Shown: positions 47,035-58,464 of the stretch, in pieces | Layout of the letters: the number at the start of each line of letters is the position of its first letter | Numbering within the stretch: the stretch's first letter is position 1 | Origin: Nesterenkonia alkaliphila | GTDB lineage: Bacteria > Actinomycetota > Actinomycetes > Actinomycetales > Micrococcaceae | Direction of reading: 5' to 3' | Assembly (NCBI RefSeq): GCF_009758175.1 | Contig: NZ_WRPM01000088.1 | Location: 1 to 59,397 of the forward strand | Length of the DNA: 59,397 nt | The notes under the pieces: generated by a model | The model's database searches: none | What the model saw: only the letters and a program-made list of their open reading frames with translations | What the model was told of the DNA's origin: nothing | Translations under genes and position numbers: made by a program

Positions 47035-47065
47035 ATCCTATCGGCATCGGAACGCCCATTAGACT
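47035..47065. promoter_or_regulatory. Back-to-back leaderless -10 elements, pyrD and hydrolase
   Basis: In a 44-base divergent gap, TAGGAT (minus, 47035-47040) lies seven bases from the pyrD ATG and TAGACT (plus, 47060-47065) six bases from the hydrolase ATG. The gap is too short for untranslated leaders on both sides, which supports leaderless starts. Confidence 0.5.
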
Positions 47066-47071
47066 GGACTG

Positions 47072-48079
47072 ATGGATGTGCTTCACAGTCTGACCACCGA
47101 GCTGCTGGAAGATTCGGCGCCCGGGGAGTGGGTGCCCGACTATCTGGACGGGTGCTCTCGGATGACGCTGCCGCTGGAGGAGGACTTCGAGGGGCCGCTG
47201 TGCGCCACGCTGGTGCGCCTGGACCAGAAGCCGGCTGCCCAGCAGCTGGCCCCGGTGCTGCAGATCCACGGGTGGAGCGACTACTTCTACAACCTGGCCC
47301 TCGCCCGGGACTGGGCTGAGCGTGGGCACCGCTTCTACGCCCTGGACCTGCGCAAGTACGGGCGAAGCCTGCGGGCCCACCAGACTCCGGGCCATATCGA
47401 AGACCTGGCAGAGTACGACGCCGAGATCAACGCCGCCTGTGCCCAGATCGCCCAGGAGAACCCCGGCTCTCCTCCCCCGGTGGTGGCCGGGCACTCCACC
47501 GGCGGGCTGGTAGCTGCTCTGTGGGCTGAGCGGCACCCGGAGCAGCTCTCCGGCCTGGTGCTGAACTCTCCCTGGCTCGAGCTGCCGGGGCACTCCCCCG
47601 CGCGCGCCGCCGCCGAGGGGATCGTCACTCCACTGACCCGGGTCAACCCGACGGCCACGCTGAAGGTGCCGCGGCTGGAGAACTACTGGGAGTCCCTCTC
47701 GGATGAAGCCCATGGGGAATGGCAGCTGCATCCGCTGTGGCGGCCGCGGAAGTCATTCCCGATGACCCTGGGCTGGCTCAAGGCGGTCTTTGCCGGCCAC
47801 CGCCGGGTCTACCAGGGCCTGGATATGGACATCCCGGTGCTGGTGCTGCTCTCGGCTAAGACCGTCTACCGGGCCCAGTGGACCCCTGAGTACCAGGAGA
47901 ACGACGGGGTGCTGGACGTGGAGCTGCTGGCCCGCCGCGCCCCTAAGCTGGGCCGAAGTGTGACCATTGTGCGGATCCCCAAGGCGATGCATGATGTCTT
48001 CGCCTCGGCGGAGCCGGTGCGCAGCACAGCCTTCCGGGAGACCAGCCGCTGGTTGCGCGGCTATGTGGACGGGGTCTGA
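47072..48079 (+). CDS. Alpha/beta hydrolase (monoacylglycerol lipase-like)
   Basis: A 335-residue cytosolic hydrolase of the S33/Hydrolase_4 type. The oxyanion region is [16 protein letters not shown] near 70; the nucleophile Ser is in [14 protein letters not shown] near 140. An acidic residue in the C-terminal strand and the His of PKAMHDVF near 310 complete the triad. The [12 protein letters not shown] segment is typical of lysophospholipase-like members. Substrate is unknown. No signal peptide. Its 3' end overlaps uppS by 19 bases on the other strand. Confidence 0.85.
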   Translation: MDVLHSLTTELLEDSAPGEWVPDYLDGCSRMTLPLEEDFEGPLCATLVRLDQKPAAQQLAPVLQIHGWSDYFYNLALARDWAERGHRFYALDLRKYGRSLRAHQTPGHIEDLAEYDAEINAACAQIAQENPGSPPPVVAGHSTGGLVAALWAERHPEQLSGLVLNSPWLELPGHSPARAAAEGIVTPLTRVNPTATLKVPRLENYWESLSDEAHGEWQLHPLWRPRKSFPMTLGWLKAVFAGHRRVYQGLDMDIPVLVLLSAKTVYRAQWTPEYQENDGVLDVELLARRAPKLGRSVTIVRIPKAMHDVFASAEPVRSTAFRETSRWLRGYVDGV

Positions 48080-48876
48080 ACCTTATCGACAGCGGCGCCG
48101 TATCGGCGGTCCCGCTTGGCGTAGATCTCTATCGCCTCCCAGAGCGTGGTGCGGTCCACATCGGGCCAGAGCGTGTCCAAGAACACGAGCTCGGCATAGG
48201 CGGACTGCCAGAGCAGGAAGTTGCTGATCCGCTGCTCCCCCGATGAGCGCAGGAACAGGTCCACCTCTGGTGCATCGGGCTGGTTCAGATGCGCAGCGAT
48301 AGTGGATTCACGGATGTGCTTGGGGTTGAGCTGCCCGGCGGCGGAGCGCTCGGCGATGCTGCGCACCGCATCGGTGATCTCGGCGCGCCCACCATAGTTG
48401 ACGCACATGGTCAGGGTGGCCCGGGTATTGTGCTTGGTCAGTTCCTCGGCGGCCTGCAGCTCTTTGATCACGGAGCGCCAGAGCCTGGGCCGCCGTCCGT
48501 TCCAACGGATCCGCACTCCCCAGGAGTTGAGCACATCACGCTGCCGGCGCAGAACATCGCGGGAGTAGCTCATGATGAAGCGGACCTCCTCCGGGGAGCG
48601 CTTCCAGTTCTCCGTGGAAAACCCGTAGACGCTGACATGCTCCACACCAGCCTCGATGGCACCTGCCATGACTTCCATCAGGCTGTGCTCGCCCGCCCGG
48701 TGCCCCTCAGTGCGCGGTAGGCCGCGCTGGTTTGCCCAGCGCCCGTTGCCGTCCATCACCACTGCCACATGCCGCGGGATCAGCTCAGCGGGCAGCGCAG
48801 GTGCGGTGGCACCGGTCGGATGCGGCCAGGGGTCCTGGTAGGGGGCGTCGTCGTTGGCGGTTCTGCTGGTGGTCAC
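48061..48876 (-). CDS. uppS: Isoprenyl transferase (cis-prenyl diphosphate synthase)
   Basis: This cis-prenyltransferase makes the polyprenyl diphosphate carrier for cell-wall synthesis. The 271-residue protein shows [19 protein letters not shown] near 34-52, with the catalytic Asp, GHRAG after it, the [13 protein letters not shown] motif near 80, and [19 protein letters not shown] near 215-233. GTG start. recO and uppS adjoin in most actinobacteria. Chain length (decaprenyl or shorter) cannot be read directly. Confidence 0.94.
   Translation of the reverse strand: MTTSRTANDDAPYQDPWPHPTGATAPALPAELIPRHVAVVMDGNGRWANQRGLPRTEGHRAGEHSLMEVMAGAIEAGVEHVSVYGFSTENWKRSPEEVRFIMSYSRDVLRRQRDVLNSWGVRIRWNGRRPRLWRSVIKELQAAEELTKHNTRATLTMCVNYGGRAEITDAVRSIAERSAAGQLNPKHIRESTIAAHLNQPDAPEVDLFLRSSGEQRISNFLLWQSAYAELVFLDTLWPDVDRTTLWEAIEIYAKRDRRYGAAVDKVQTPST
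48844..48854 (+). repeat. Dispersed 11-mer, site 13
   Basis: Antisense in the variable N-terminus of uppS, coding N-D-D-A. Confidence 0.8.
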
Positions 48877-48959
48877 CCGCTCATTCTGCCAGGCGGTGCG
48901 GCTGCGGCATCGCTTCTCGGTGCTCGCGCGGCTGAGCAGAGTGGCCTCGCCTCATCGTT

Positions 48960-49709
48960 TCAGTGGGCGTAGGCGCGCAGCGAGGTGAGGCGGCGTTCCA
49001 GGTGGTGCTGGGCGTAGTCGGTGACCACCTCTACCGCCTGGTGCCGGATATCGGGGGCGGCCTCGGCTGTCTGCTCCCAGTTCCCCTGCTGAAGAGCGTG
49101 CAGGAACTCAGGGGTGCCCGCGGGGAGATTCCGGGTCCCGGGTGGCCGGCAGGCTGGGCATACCGGTCCCCCGGCTGAGGCGTGGAAGCCCACATGCGGG
49201 CCGGGCTCTCCGCAGCTGACACACACCGACCAGGTGACCGCCCAGCCGGCGGAGCTCAGCGCCCGCAGCAGATAGGAGCCCAACACCAGGTCAGGTGCGT
49301 GCACTCCACGGGCCAGGGCTGAGTAGCCGCCGTGCAGCAGATCGAACTGGGAACGATCGGCAGTGTCCGCAGCATCGGTGAGCCGCTCGGCAGCCTCGGC
49401 CATCGCTGAGGCCACAGTGTACTTCTCATAGTCGGCGGCAATCATGGTGCCGTAGGCGCTGCGCCCCTGGGCCTGGGTGATGATGTCCAGACTGCGCCCG
49501 TGCACCAGCTGCAAGTCTGCCACCATGAAGGGCTCCAGGGTGGCGCCGAACTTCGATGAAGTCCGGCGCACCCCCTTGGCCACCGCACGGACCAGCCCGT
49601 GGAAGGCGGTGAGCACCGTGATGATGCGATCGGCCTCGCCCAGTTTTTGGGTGCGCAGCACGATCCCGATGTCTCGGTAGCTGCGCGAGGCGAAGGTGGA
49701 ACCGGCCAT
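48960..49709 (-). CDS. recO: DNA repair protein RecO
   Basis: RecO helps load RecA in the RecFOR pathway by binding single-stranded DNA and annealing strands. The 249-residue protein has the N-terminal OB-fold (RDIGIVLRTQKLGEADRIITVLT) and a helical C-terminal domain with four zinc-ligand-type cysteines, CVSCGEPG and CPACRPPG, near 165-190. ATG start 25 bases after the leuA stop; uppS follows 83 bases later. Confidence 0.93.
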   Translation of the reverse strand: MAGSTFASRSYRDIGIVLRTQKLGEADRIITVLTAFHGLVRAVAKGVRRTSSKFGATLEPFMVADLQLVHGRSLDIITQAQGRSAYGTMIAADYEKYTVASAMAEAAERLTDAADTADRSQFDLLHGGYSALARGVHAPDLVLGSYLLRALSSAGWAVTWSVCVSCGEPGPHVGFHASAGGPVCPACRPPGTRNLPAGTPEFLHALQQGNWEQTAEAAPDIRHQAVEVVTDYAQHHLERRLTSLRAYAH

Positions 49710-49734
49710 GGACTCAGGCTACGCCGGCCTGGGC

Positions 49735-51681
<1,947 letters not shown>

Positions 51682-51722
51682 CTAACACAGATCACGACGG
51701 CGCCTACCCACCTTCACATCGG

Positions 51723-52400
51723 TTACGGCCAGAGCGGGGTGAAGGCCGTCTCGGCCTGGGAATCACGGATCCAGTAGCAGGGGGTTTCCACCTGAACCTG
51801 GAACTGTTCCGCACCGGATTCGAGCCGCCCCTGCCACAGCCTGATCTCGAACTCCAGGCCTGAAAGGGCTCCGCGTGCCGCCCAGCTCTGCTCCTCCTCA
51901 ATGGTGGTCTCCTCCACCTGCCAGGCAGGATCAGCCTGGAGCCGTTCGGCGAACAGTTCAGCAGTCTCCAGCACCTGCTCTGCGCTGATGTCCCTGTCCC
52001 ACCGTTCTGCGGGGTCCTCGATCCAGGTCAGCCGGCCCTCGATGCGGGAGAACTCGGGGTCGCTGCCCTCCGGAGCGCACTGGGCCCGCCGGAGAAGACC
52101 CCGCCGGTTCGGCTCACCGGCTGGCGCCTGAGCGAGAAGTGCCGCCAACTGGGCGGAGGTCTCTTCCCCCGCTGCCTCGAGCTCAGCCTCCCGGAGTTGG
52201 GGGTAATCCCGCTGCTGGGCGATCACCCGGGAAGCCTCGAGCTGCTCGTTTGCGCGCTTGCCAGACTGCCAGCTGTCCCAGGCCGGTAATCCCACCCACC
52301 AGAACGCAGTGCAACCGCCGAAGGCCAGCATCATGCCCAGAATAAGTCCCGCCCAGAATGCCGGTTTCTTCCATCTGCTCATACTGCTTGTGGTGCTCAT
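51723..52400 (-). CDS. Membrane-anchored protein of unknown function
   Basis: A 225-residue protein with one N-terminal transmembrane helix (FWAGLILGMMLAFGGCTAFWW, residues about 15-35), followed by a charged helical extracellular or periplasmic-side domain rich in Glu, Gln and Ala with one C-terminal Cys (TPCYW). No domain was recognised. The Cys within the helix does not form a convincing lipobox. The ATG overlaps the stop of the 58-residue upstream gene (ATGA), so both are translated together and may interact. An internal ATG six codons on is also possible. Confidence 0.7.
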   Translation of the reverse strand: MSTTSSMSRWKKPAFWAGLILGMMLAFGGCTAFWWVGLPAWDSWQSGKRANEQLEASRVIAQQRDYPQLREAELEAAGEETSAQLAALLAQAPAGEPNRRGLLRRAQCAPEGSDPEFSRIEGRLTWIEDPAERWDRDISAEQVLETAELFAERLQADPAWQVEETTIEEEQSWAARGALSGLEFEIRLWQGRLESGAEQFQVQVETPCYWIRDSQAETAFTPLWP

Positions 52401-52573
52401 GGGGGGCTCAGCGCCTGTTCGAACAAGTTCATCACCCAGAGCACAAACAGCACGCTGATGATCAGCCCCAGGGCACAGCCGAGGGCGATTCCGCTGCGGA
52501 AATCAGCGCCTTTCCACCAAGGTGCAGGCTCCCTGGTAGCTTCATCGGCCTCTTGCTTCAGCTGATCGCCCAT
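52397..52573 (-). CDS. Small membrane protein (58 residues)
   Basis: A short frame with AGGGG six bases before its ATG. The product has an acidic start MGDQLKQEADEATREP, a Trp-Trp-Lys, and one helix (SGIALGCALGLIISVLFVLWVM) ending NLFEQALSPP. Its TGA overlaps the ATG of the next gene by four bases, strong evidence that it is translated. The helix resembles in length and Gly pattern that of its partner. Unknown function. Confidence 0.68.
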   Translation of the reverse strand: MGDQLKQEADEATREPAPWWKGADFRSGIALGCALGLIISVLFVLWVMNLFEQALSPP

Positions 52574-52609
52574 ATCGGCCCCTTTCCCCTCCGGGTCAAA
52601 CTACCGTGC

Positions 52610-53569
52610 TCAGAAGCCCAACCGGTTGAGCTTTTTGGGGTCGCGCTGCCATTCCTTGGTGACCTTCACGTGCAGGTCCAGGTAGATCGGGGTGCCCAGC
52701 AGGCGGGTGATGCCTTCACGGGCAGCAGCGCCGATCGCCTTCAGCCGGGACCCGCCCTTGCCGATGATGATGCCCTTCTGGGAATCCCTCTCCACATGGA
52801 TAGTGGCATGCACATCCAGCAGCGGCTTCTCCGCCGGGCGGCCTTCCCGGGGGTTCATCTCCTCCACGGTGACCGCGATGGAGTGCGGCAGCTCCTCGCG
52901 GACATCCTCCAGGGCGGCCTCCCGGATGAGCTCAGCCACCATCACCTGCTCAGGCTCATCGGTCAGCTCACCGCTGGGGTAGAGCGGCGGGGAGAGCGGC
53001 ATCATCGCGGTGAGCTCATCAGCGACCAGGCCCACCTGTTCACCCTCCAGTGCTGAGACCGGAATGATCGCGGCGAATCCCTCTGCCTGCTTGCCCTCTC
53101 CGGCCAGGTGCTCACGCCCCAGCTGGTCGACTGCGATGAGCTGCTCCGGCAGGCTCCCGCGGGAGACCTTGTCCGTTTTGGTGACCAGCGCCACCACCGG
53201 TTTATGCGGAAGCTTGGTCAGCTGCCCGGCGATGTACTTGTCCCCCGGGCCGATCTTCTCGTCAGCGGGAAGGCAGAAGCCCACTACATCGACCTCGCTG
53301 AGGGTATCGATGACCAGGTCGTTGAGCCGGGAGCCCAGCAGAGTCCTGGGACGGTGCAGCCCGGGAGTGTCCACCAGTACCAGCTGGGAGTCGGGCCGGT
53401 GCACGATTCCACGGATAGTGTGCCGGGTGGTCTGCGGCTTGGAGCTGGTGATCGCTACCTTCTCCCCCACCAGAGCGTTGGTGAGGGTGGACTTTCCGGC
53501 ATTGGGCCTGCCCACAAAAGTGGCAAACCCCGCCCGATAGGTGTCGTCGTACTCAGGAAACTCGCTCAA
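52610..53569 (-). CDS. era: GTPase Era
   Basis: Era is a ribosome-assembly GTPase that binds the 3' end of 16S rRNA. The 319-residue protein has G1 GRPNAGKST near residue 19, G3 DTPGLH near 66, G4 in VTKTDKVS near 128, and the C-terminal KH domain with GIIIGKGGSRLKAIG near 264-278. The start is TTG with GAGG eight bases upstream. A CBS-domain (CorC-type) gene often sits between ybeY and era in related genomes; here the gap is only 75 bases. Confidence 0.96.
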   Translation of the reverse strand: MSEFPEYDDTYRAGFATFVGRPNAGKSTLTNALVGEKVAITSSKPQTTRHTIRGIVHRPDSQLVLVDTPGLHRPRTLLGSRLNDLVIDTLSEVDVVGFCLPADEKIGPGDKYIAGQLTKLPHKPVVALVTKTDKVSRGSLPEQLIAVDQLGREHLAGEGKQAEGFAAIIPVSALEGEQVGLVADELTAMMPLSPPLYPSGELTDEPEQVMVAELIREAALEDVREELPHSIAVTVEEMNPREGRPAEKPLLDVHATIHVERDSQKGIIIGKGGSRLKAIGAAAREGITRLLGTPIYLDLHVKVTKEWQRDPKKLNRLGF

Positions 53570-53644
53570 ACCTGGACCTCTTCTTGTTCATGACGGCTGT
53601 CCTCGGACTCAGCCTCTGTTCCGAGTCACCCAGCAGTGTGATTC

Positions 53645-54169
53645 TCACGGCAGGTTCTCCTGACCGGCCGCATCTTCGGCGGAATCGGTCTCGGTGGGCA
53701 CCGGGGCGGGCCGGCCCAGGTACTCCTGGAGGAGCTGGGCCTGCAGGCCGAACATCTGGGCCCGCTCCTGCGGCTGGTCATGGTCATAGCCCAACAGGTG
53801 CAGCACCCCGTGGGTGGTGAGCAGGCACAGCTCATCGCTCAGCGAGTGCCCGGCGCTCTCAGCCTGGGCTGCGGCCACGGCGGGACAGATCACGACGTCG
53901 CCCAGCATCCCCTCGGTCACCGGGGCGGCCTCAGTGCCGGGGCGCAGCTGGTCCATGGGGAAGCTCATCACATCGGTGGGGCCGGGCAGGTCCATCCAGT
54001 CGAGGTGCAGCCGCTCCATCGCGGTCGCATCCACCAGGGTCAGGCCCAGTTCCACCTGTTGACCCAGGTGCAGCCGGGCGTAGAGGAAGGCGACCAGATC
54101 GGTCAGCTCGGCGCAGTGCTCTGCGGTGATGAGGTGACTGCCCGAGGCATCGTCGAGGGTCACGGTCAT
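53645..54169 (-). CDS. ybeY: Endoribonuclease YbeY
   Basis: YbeY is a metal-dependent RNase for 16S rRNA 3' maturation and ribosome quality control. The 174-residue protein has the zinc motif THGVLHLLGYDHDQPQE near 115-130 (three His) and the family arginine/Asp region MERLHLDWMDLPGPTDVMSFPMD near 50-72. The C-terminal tail is proline and glutamate rich. ATG overlaps the phoH stop (ATGA), a nearly universal pair. Confidence 0.95.
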   Translation of the reverse strand: MTVTLDDASGSHLITAEHCAELTDLVAFLYARLHLGQQVELGLTLVDATAMERLHLDWMDLPGPTDVMSFPMDQLRPGTEAAPVTEGMLGDVVICPAVAAAQAESAGHSLSDELCLLTTHGVLHLLGYDHDQPQERAQMFGLQAQLLQEYLGRPAPVPTETDSAEDAAGQENLP

Positions 54170-55185
54170 CGCCGCGGCCCACCTCCGCGGCTGTGCTGCT
54201 GGTTCTGGTGCTTCTCATAGGCATCGACGATGCGGCCGACCAGTTCGTGGCGCACCACATCCTGGGAGCCGAACCGGGAGATCTCAACATCTTCCACACC
54301 GTCGAGAATGTCCAGCACGGTGCGCAGCCCGGAATCGGTGCCGCGCGGGAGGTCCACCTGGGTGATGTCTCCGGTGACCACGATCTTGGAGTTGAAGCCC
54401 AGGCGGGTCAAGAACATCTTCATCTGCTCCGCAGTGGTGTTCTGGGCCTCGTCCAGGATGATGAATGAGTCGTTGAGCGTGCGGCCGCGCATATAGGCCA
54501 GCGGGGCCACCTCAATGGTCCCGGCGGCCATCAGCTGCGGGATGGACTCCGGTTCGATCATGTCGTAGAGCGCATCGTAGAGCGGGCGCAGATAGGGGTC
54601 GATCTTCTCGTTGAGCCCGCCGGGCAAAAAGCCCAGCTTCTCCCCGGCTTCCACTGCTGGGCGGGTGAGGATGATCCGCTTGATCTCCTTGGCCTGCAGC
54701 GCCTGCACGGCCTTGGCCATGGCCAGATAGGTCTTGCCGGTGCCGGCCGGGCCGATCCCGAAGATCACTGTGGACTCATCGATGGTATCCACATAGGCCT
54801 GCTGGTTGGCGGTCTTGGGGCGGATGGTGCGGCCGCGGTGGGAGAGGATGTTGGTGGTCATCATCCGGGCGCTGGTGGGAGCGTCCTGGGCGCGGACCAT
54901 ACTGGCGATCTGCTCAACCACATCCTCGGTGGCAGTGGTGCCGGAGGCGGCCAGGGTCTTCAGCTGGGTGAGGATCTCCACCATCTGGTTGGTGTCCTCG
55001 GCTGCGCCGGAGATGGTGATCAGCTGATCGCGCAGCCCGATCGAGGCCTCAGGATAGAGCCCGGCAAGAATGCGCAGCGCCATATCCTGCACCCCCAGGG
55101 TGCGGAACATGGTCTCGGCATCGGCGAAGTGCACTTCGCGCTCAACAGGGGCGGGAGTCAGCGTCTCAGTAATCAGTGGCCTCAC
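54166..55185 (-). CDS. phoH: PhoH-like ATPase
   Basis: A PhoH-family P-loop ATPase, coupled to ybeY and so probably acting in RNA metabolism. The 339-residue protein has an N-terminal KH-like/PIN-adjacent region of about 110 residues, Walker [19 protein letters not shown] near 150, Walker [12 protein letters not shown] near 250, and the sensor [12 protein letters not shown] near 274. GTG start without an obvious Shine-Dalgarno. Confidence 0.94.
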   Translation of the reverse strand: MRPLITETLTPAPVEREVHFADAETMFRTLGVQDMALRILAGLYPEASIGLRDQLITISGAAEDTNQMVEILTQLKTLAASGTTATEDVVEQIASMVRAQDAPTSARMMTTNILSHRGRTIRPKTANQQAYVDTIDESTVIFGIGPAGTGKTYLAMAKAVQALQAKEIKRIILTRPAVEAGEKLGFLPGGLNEKIDPYLRPLYDALYDMIEPESIPQLMAAGTIEVAPLAYMRGRTLNDSFIILDEAQNTTAEQMKMFLTRLGFNSKIVVTGDITQVDLPRGTDSGLRTVLDILDGVEDVEISRFGSQDVVRHELVGRIVDAYEKHQNQQHSRGGGPRR

Positions 55186-55233
55186 AGAAAGTCGGTTTCA
55201 GGTGCACCCAATTGTACTCCCCTCATTCTGCCT

Positions 55234-55291
55234 AGCGTTCTGCACTCCGCATAGGGAAATAACCCCAGGCAAAGCGCAAAGCCCTACGCGG
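55234..55291 (+). repeat. Palindromic dispersed repeat, copy 3
   Basis: Same A-B-A'-B' layout as copies 1 and 2. CCGCATAGGG (55248-55257) pairs with CCCTACGCGG (55282-55291) with one mismatch, and GCGTTCTGC (55235-55243) pairs less well with GCAAAGCGC (55269-55277). It lies in the gap between rsmE and phoH with no nuclease gene beside it. Confidence 0.8.
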
Positions 55292-55319
55292 AAATAGATC
55301 CCGGTGCGGCCCCGGGCGG

Positions 55320-56081
55320 TTATGAGTCCCAGCGGCCCAGCAGCAGCTGCACTGCGGCCAGGGCAGCTGGTCCGGCCGTGGAGCTGCGCAGCACATGGGG
55401 GCCCAGCCGCGCCGTACGGGCCCCGGCGGCGAGCAGCTGTTCGACCTCGGAATCGGTGATCCCGCCCTCGGGGCCCACCACCAGGTGCAGCTCCTGAGCC
55501 TCCTGGACCTCCTCGAGACTCTCCCGCAGCGGCTTCTCCTCGAGCTCGTGGAGCACAATCACGTCCACCCCCTGGTCCCCGCGCACGGCGTGGAGGTATT
55601 GGGCTGTGGTGTGCAGGCCGCGGACCTCCGGGATCACAGTGCGGCGGGTCTGCTTGGCCGCTGAGCGGACGGTGTTGACCCATTCGGCGTGCTTCTTGGC
55701 CTCGCGCCCGGGTTTCCACCGGGCCACTGAACGCTGTGCCTCCCAGGGGATCACCGCATCCACACCCAGCTCAGTGGCGGACTCCACCGCCTGCAGGTCC
55801 CGCTTATCCTTGGCCAGGGCTTGGACCAGCACCAGCTGCGGGCGCAGAGCCGGTTCCAGGGTCAGTTCCTGGACCTCAACGCTGAGCTGTCCGTCACCGG
55901 CACTGAGTACGACGCCACCCGCCCTGATGCCGCGGGTGTCGGAGAGCTGGATCTGCTCCCCGGCTGCCAGCCGCATCACTGTGGCCGCGTGGTGGCCCTC
56001 GGCGCCGGTGAGTGTCACCACAGTGCCTGCCGCGGCGCCGTCGAGCGCCCCGGGGGCCAGGTGGAACAGCGGTGCGGTCAC
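55320..56081 (-). CDS. rsmE: 16S rRNA (uracil-1498-N3)-methyltransferase
   Basis: RsmE methylates U1498 of 16S rRNA. The 253-residue SPOUT-class protein begins with the PUA-like domain (APLFHLAPGAL, TLTGAEGHHAATVMRL) and ends with the knotted methyltransferase domain: LHLVVGPEGGITDSEVEQL near 200-218 and LGPHVLRSSTAGPAALAA near 230. GTG start 13 bases after the dnaJ stop, in the hrcA-dnaJ-rsmE-phoH-ybeY-era order. Confidence 0.94.
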   Translation of the reverse strand: MTAPLFHLAPGALDGAAAGTVVTLTGAEGHHAATVMRLAAGEQIQLSDTRGIRAGGVVLSAGDGQLSVEVQELTLEPALRPQLVLVQALAKDKRDLQAVESATELGVDAVIPWEAQRSVARWKPGREAKKHAEWVNTVRSAAKQTRRTVIPEVRGLHTTAQYLHAVRGDQGVDVIVLHELEEKPLRESLEEVQEAQELHLVVGPEGGITDSEVEQLLAAGARTARLGPHVLRSSTAGPAALAAVQLLLGRWDS

Positions 56082-56094
56082 GGCCGGGCAGTCC

Positions 56095-57219
56095 TCATAC
56101 TGATTCCCAGGCCTCGCGGAGCTTGGCGAAGACCCCCTTGTGCTGGGTATGCGACTCGTTGGCCTCCTCGCCGCGCTCCTCGGCCAGCAGGCGCAGCAGC
56201 TCCTTCTGCTTATCGGAGAGCTTGGTGGGGGTGGCCACCTTCAGGTGGACCTTGAGATCCCCGCGGCCCATCCCCCGCAGGTGGGACACGCCCTTGCCGC
56301 GCAGGGTGATGACCTCCCCGGACTGGGTGCCGGCCTTGACCTCGATCTGCTCCTCACCGTCGAAGGAGTCCAAACTCACGGTGGTGCCCAGCGCTGCGGC
56401 CGTCATCGGCACGGTGACCGTTGCGTGCAGATCGTTGCCGCGGCGGGTGAAGACCTCGTGGGGGCGGATATCCACCTCGATGAACAGGTCCCCAGGGGGT
56501 CCGCCGGCGATCCCGGCCTCGCCCTCGCCGGCCAGGTGGATGCGGTTGCCGCGGTCCACCCCTGCGGGGATCTTGACCTTCAGAGTCTTGCGCTCCCGGA
56601 CCCGGCCCTGGCCATCGCACTCCTGGCAGGGGTCCTCGATGATATTGCCGAATCCGGCGCAGCGGGCGCAGGTCTGAGTCTGGATGACCGTGCCCAGGAT
56701 GGAGCGCATGGGGCGCTGGGTCTGGCCCTGGCCGTGACAGTCCGGGCAGGTGGTGGGGCTGGTGCCCGGGCGCATACAGGATCCGTTGCACTCCGAGCAG
56801 GTCACCGCGGTCTCCACCTGGACCTCTTTGGTGGTGCCGAAAACTGCATCGCCCAGGTCGATCCTGACCCGGATCAGCGAATCCTGACCACGCCGGGTGC
56901 GGGAGGCGGGGCCGGCAGAGCCGCCACCGCCGAAGAACGTCTCGAAGATGTCACCGAAGCCGCCGAACCCGCCTTGGCCGGCTCCGCCGAAGCCGGAGGG
57001 TTTGCCGTCGGGGTCGCCGGTGGCGTCGTAGACCTGGCGCTTCTGCGGGTCGGCGAGCACCTCATAGGCACGGCCAAGCTGCTTGAACTGGTCCTCTGCG
57101 TCCTCCGCGGTGTTCACATCCGGGTGCAGCCGGCGGGCCTTCTTGCGGTAGGCCTTCTTGATCTCTTCGGTGGACGCGCTGCGCTCCACGCCCAGCAGCT
57201 GGTAGTAGTCAGTTGCCAT
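56095..57219 (-). CDS. dnaJ: Molecular chaperone DnaJ (DnaJ2)
   Basis: DnaJ stimulates DnaK ATPase and delivers substrates. The 374-residue protein has the J-domain with RRLHPDVN near 30-37, a Gly/Phe-rich linker ([17 protein letters not shown]), four zinc-finger half sites ([32 protein letters not shown]) between about 140 and 205, and the C-terminal substrate domain. The first finger departs from CXXCXGXG at its last residues. It is the hrcA-linked paralogue, probably under HrcA control. Confidence 0.95.
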   Translation of the reverse strand: MATDYYQLLGVERSASTEEIKKAYRKKARRLHPDVNTAEDAEDQFKQLGRAYEVLADPQKRQVYDATGDPDGKPSGFGGAGQGGFGGFGDIFETFFGGGGSAGPASRTRRGQDSLIRVRIDLGDAVFGTTKEVQVETAVTCSECNGSCMRPGTSPTTCPDCHGQGQTQRPMRSILGTVIQTQTCARCAGFGNIIEDPCQECDGQGRVRERKTLKVKIPAGVDRGNRIHLAGEGEAGIAGGPPGDLFIEVDIRPHEVFTRRGNDLHATVTVPMTAAALGTTVSLDSFDGEEQIEVKAGTQSGEVITLRGKGVSHLRGMGRGDLKVHLKVATPTKLSDKQKELLRLLAEERGEEANESHTQHKGVFAKLREAWESV

Positions 57220-57232
57220 CAGGTGTCAGTTC

Positions 57233-58264
57233 TCATCCTTCAGAAAGTATTCGGGACAGGTAACGGGCCATTGCGCGCACTGCCGACATCGTGGCGCCAT
57301 AGTCCATCCGGGTGGGGCCCACCACGCCGAGCTTGGCGCCGCGGCCGGATTCGCCTGAGGCGTACTCGGCCGCCACCACTGCGGTCTCCTGCAGCGATTC
57401 ATGGGAGGTCTCCTGGCCGATCCGCACCGAGAGGCCCCGCTGATCCTGCTGCATCTCATGCAGCAGCCGCAGCAGCACCACCTGCTCCTCGAGGGCTTCG
57501 AGGATCGGCCCGATGGCTGGTCCCAGATCACCGCCGGACCTAGCGAGGTTAGCAGTCCCGGCCATGATGATGCGATCCACCCGCCCGGACTCCAGGATGC
57601 TGGTGACCGCATTGGCCACCACCGCCATAGTGGCCCGCAGGGCCGGCTCCACGGAGCTGATGAGGGTGTCCATCGGGATCGGCAGGGCCGAGGCCGAGCG
57701 GTTGTGCAGCTGTTCGGAGAGCTTCTGGCCGATCCGGTGCAGATCCTCCTCGGCAGCCGGCTCGGCCAGGGTGACCATCCGCTGCTCCACCTTGCCGGTG
57801 GAGAGGATCAGGATCACCAGCGCCTTCTGCGCCCCCAGCAGGACCACATCGATATGCCGGATCTTCGCCGAGCTGTGCTGCGGGTGCTGGATGACTGCTA
57901 CCTGGTTAGTGAGCATAGCGAGCAGCCGCACGGTCTGTTCCAGCATCGCCTCGTGGTCATCGGAGGTCTCAGCCAGGATCTCCATGGCCCTGCGCTCCGC
58001 TCGGGTCAGCGGACGCACCTCGGAGATTCGGTCCACGAACAGCCGGTATCCCAGGTCGGTGGGGATGCGCCCGGCCGAGGTGTGCGGGGCGGCGATCAGC
58101 CCGTCCTCCTCCAGCTGGGCCATGTCATTGCGGATGGTGGCCGGGGAGACCTCCAGGTTGTGACGCTCCACCAGGGCTTTGGAGCCCACCGGTTCCCGGG
58201 TGTGGACATAGTCCTCCACGATGGCACGCAGCACCTGCAGCCTGCGGGTGTTGGTATCTGGCAC
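57233..58264 (-). CDS. hrcA: Heat-inducible transcription repressor HrcA
   Basis: HrcA represses groE/dnaJ-type operons by binding CIRCE; GroEL activates it and heat relieves it. The 343-residue protein has the winged helix (RRLQVLRAIVEDYVHTREPV, SPATIRNDMAQLEEDGLI) in the first 65 residues and the HrcA dimerisation/GAF-like domain after. GTG start with AGGAGG five bases upstream. A CIRCE copy lies directly upstream, so the hrcA-dnaJ unit is autoregulated. Confidence 0.96.
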   Translation of the reverse strand: MPDTNTRRLQVLRAIVEDYVHTREPVGSKALVERHNLEVSPATIRNDMAQLEEDGLIAAPHTSAGRIPTDLGYRLFVDRISEVRPLTRAERRAMEILAETSDDHEAMLEQTVRLLAMLTNQVAVIQHPQHSSAKIRHIDVVLLGAQKALVILILSTGKVEQRMVTLAEPAAEEDLHRIGQKLSEQLHNRSASALPIPMDTLISSVEPALRATMAVVANAVTSILESGRVDRIIMAGTANLARSGGDLGPAIGPILEALEEQVVLLRLLHEMQQDQRGLSVRIGQETSHESLQETAVVAAEYASGESGRGAKLGVVGPTRMDYGATMSAVRAMARYLSRILSEG

Positions 58265-58282
58265 GGCACCTCCTCCAACCGG

Positions 58283-58309
58283 TTAGCACTCGACGTTTTC
58301 GACTGCTAA
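58283..58309. promoter_or_regulatory. CIRCE operator upstream of hrcA-dnaJ
   Basis: TTAGCACTC (58283-58291), nine bases, GACTGCTAA (58301-58309): the CIRCE consensus TTAGCACTC-N9-GAGTGCTAA with one mismatch in the right arm. On the minus strand TAGAAT (58309-58314) abuts it and can serve as the -10, so bound HrcA would block initiation. Confidence 0.92.
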
Positions 58310-58449
58310 TTCTACGGCCGATTGAGCCTAGTGACGAGCTGCCGCCAGGCGTGTTCGTCCGAGGCGATTGAAGGCAGTGAGTGCGGCAGCGCGAACCCAA
58401 TGCGGGGCTGCTTGCCATGTCGCAGCACCCAGCAGCAGGCCCGGATTGC

Positions 58450-58455
58450 TAGGCT
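58450..58455 (+). promoter_or_regulatory. Candidate -10 element for DUF3097 gene
   Basis: TAGGCT, nine bases before the ATG, with no Shine-Dalgarno between; a leaderless or nearly leaderless mRNA is suggested. Confidence 0.4.
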
Positions 58456-58464
58456 CACACCGCT

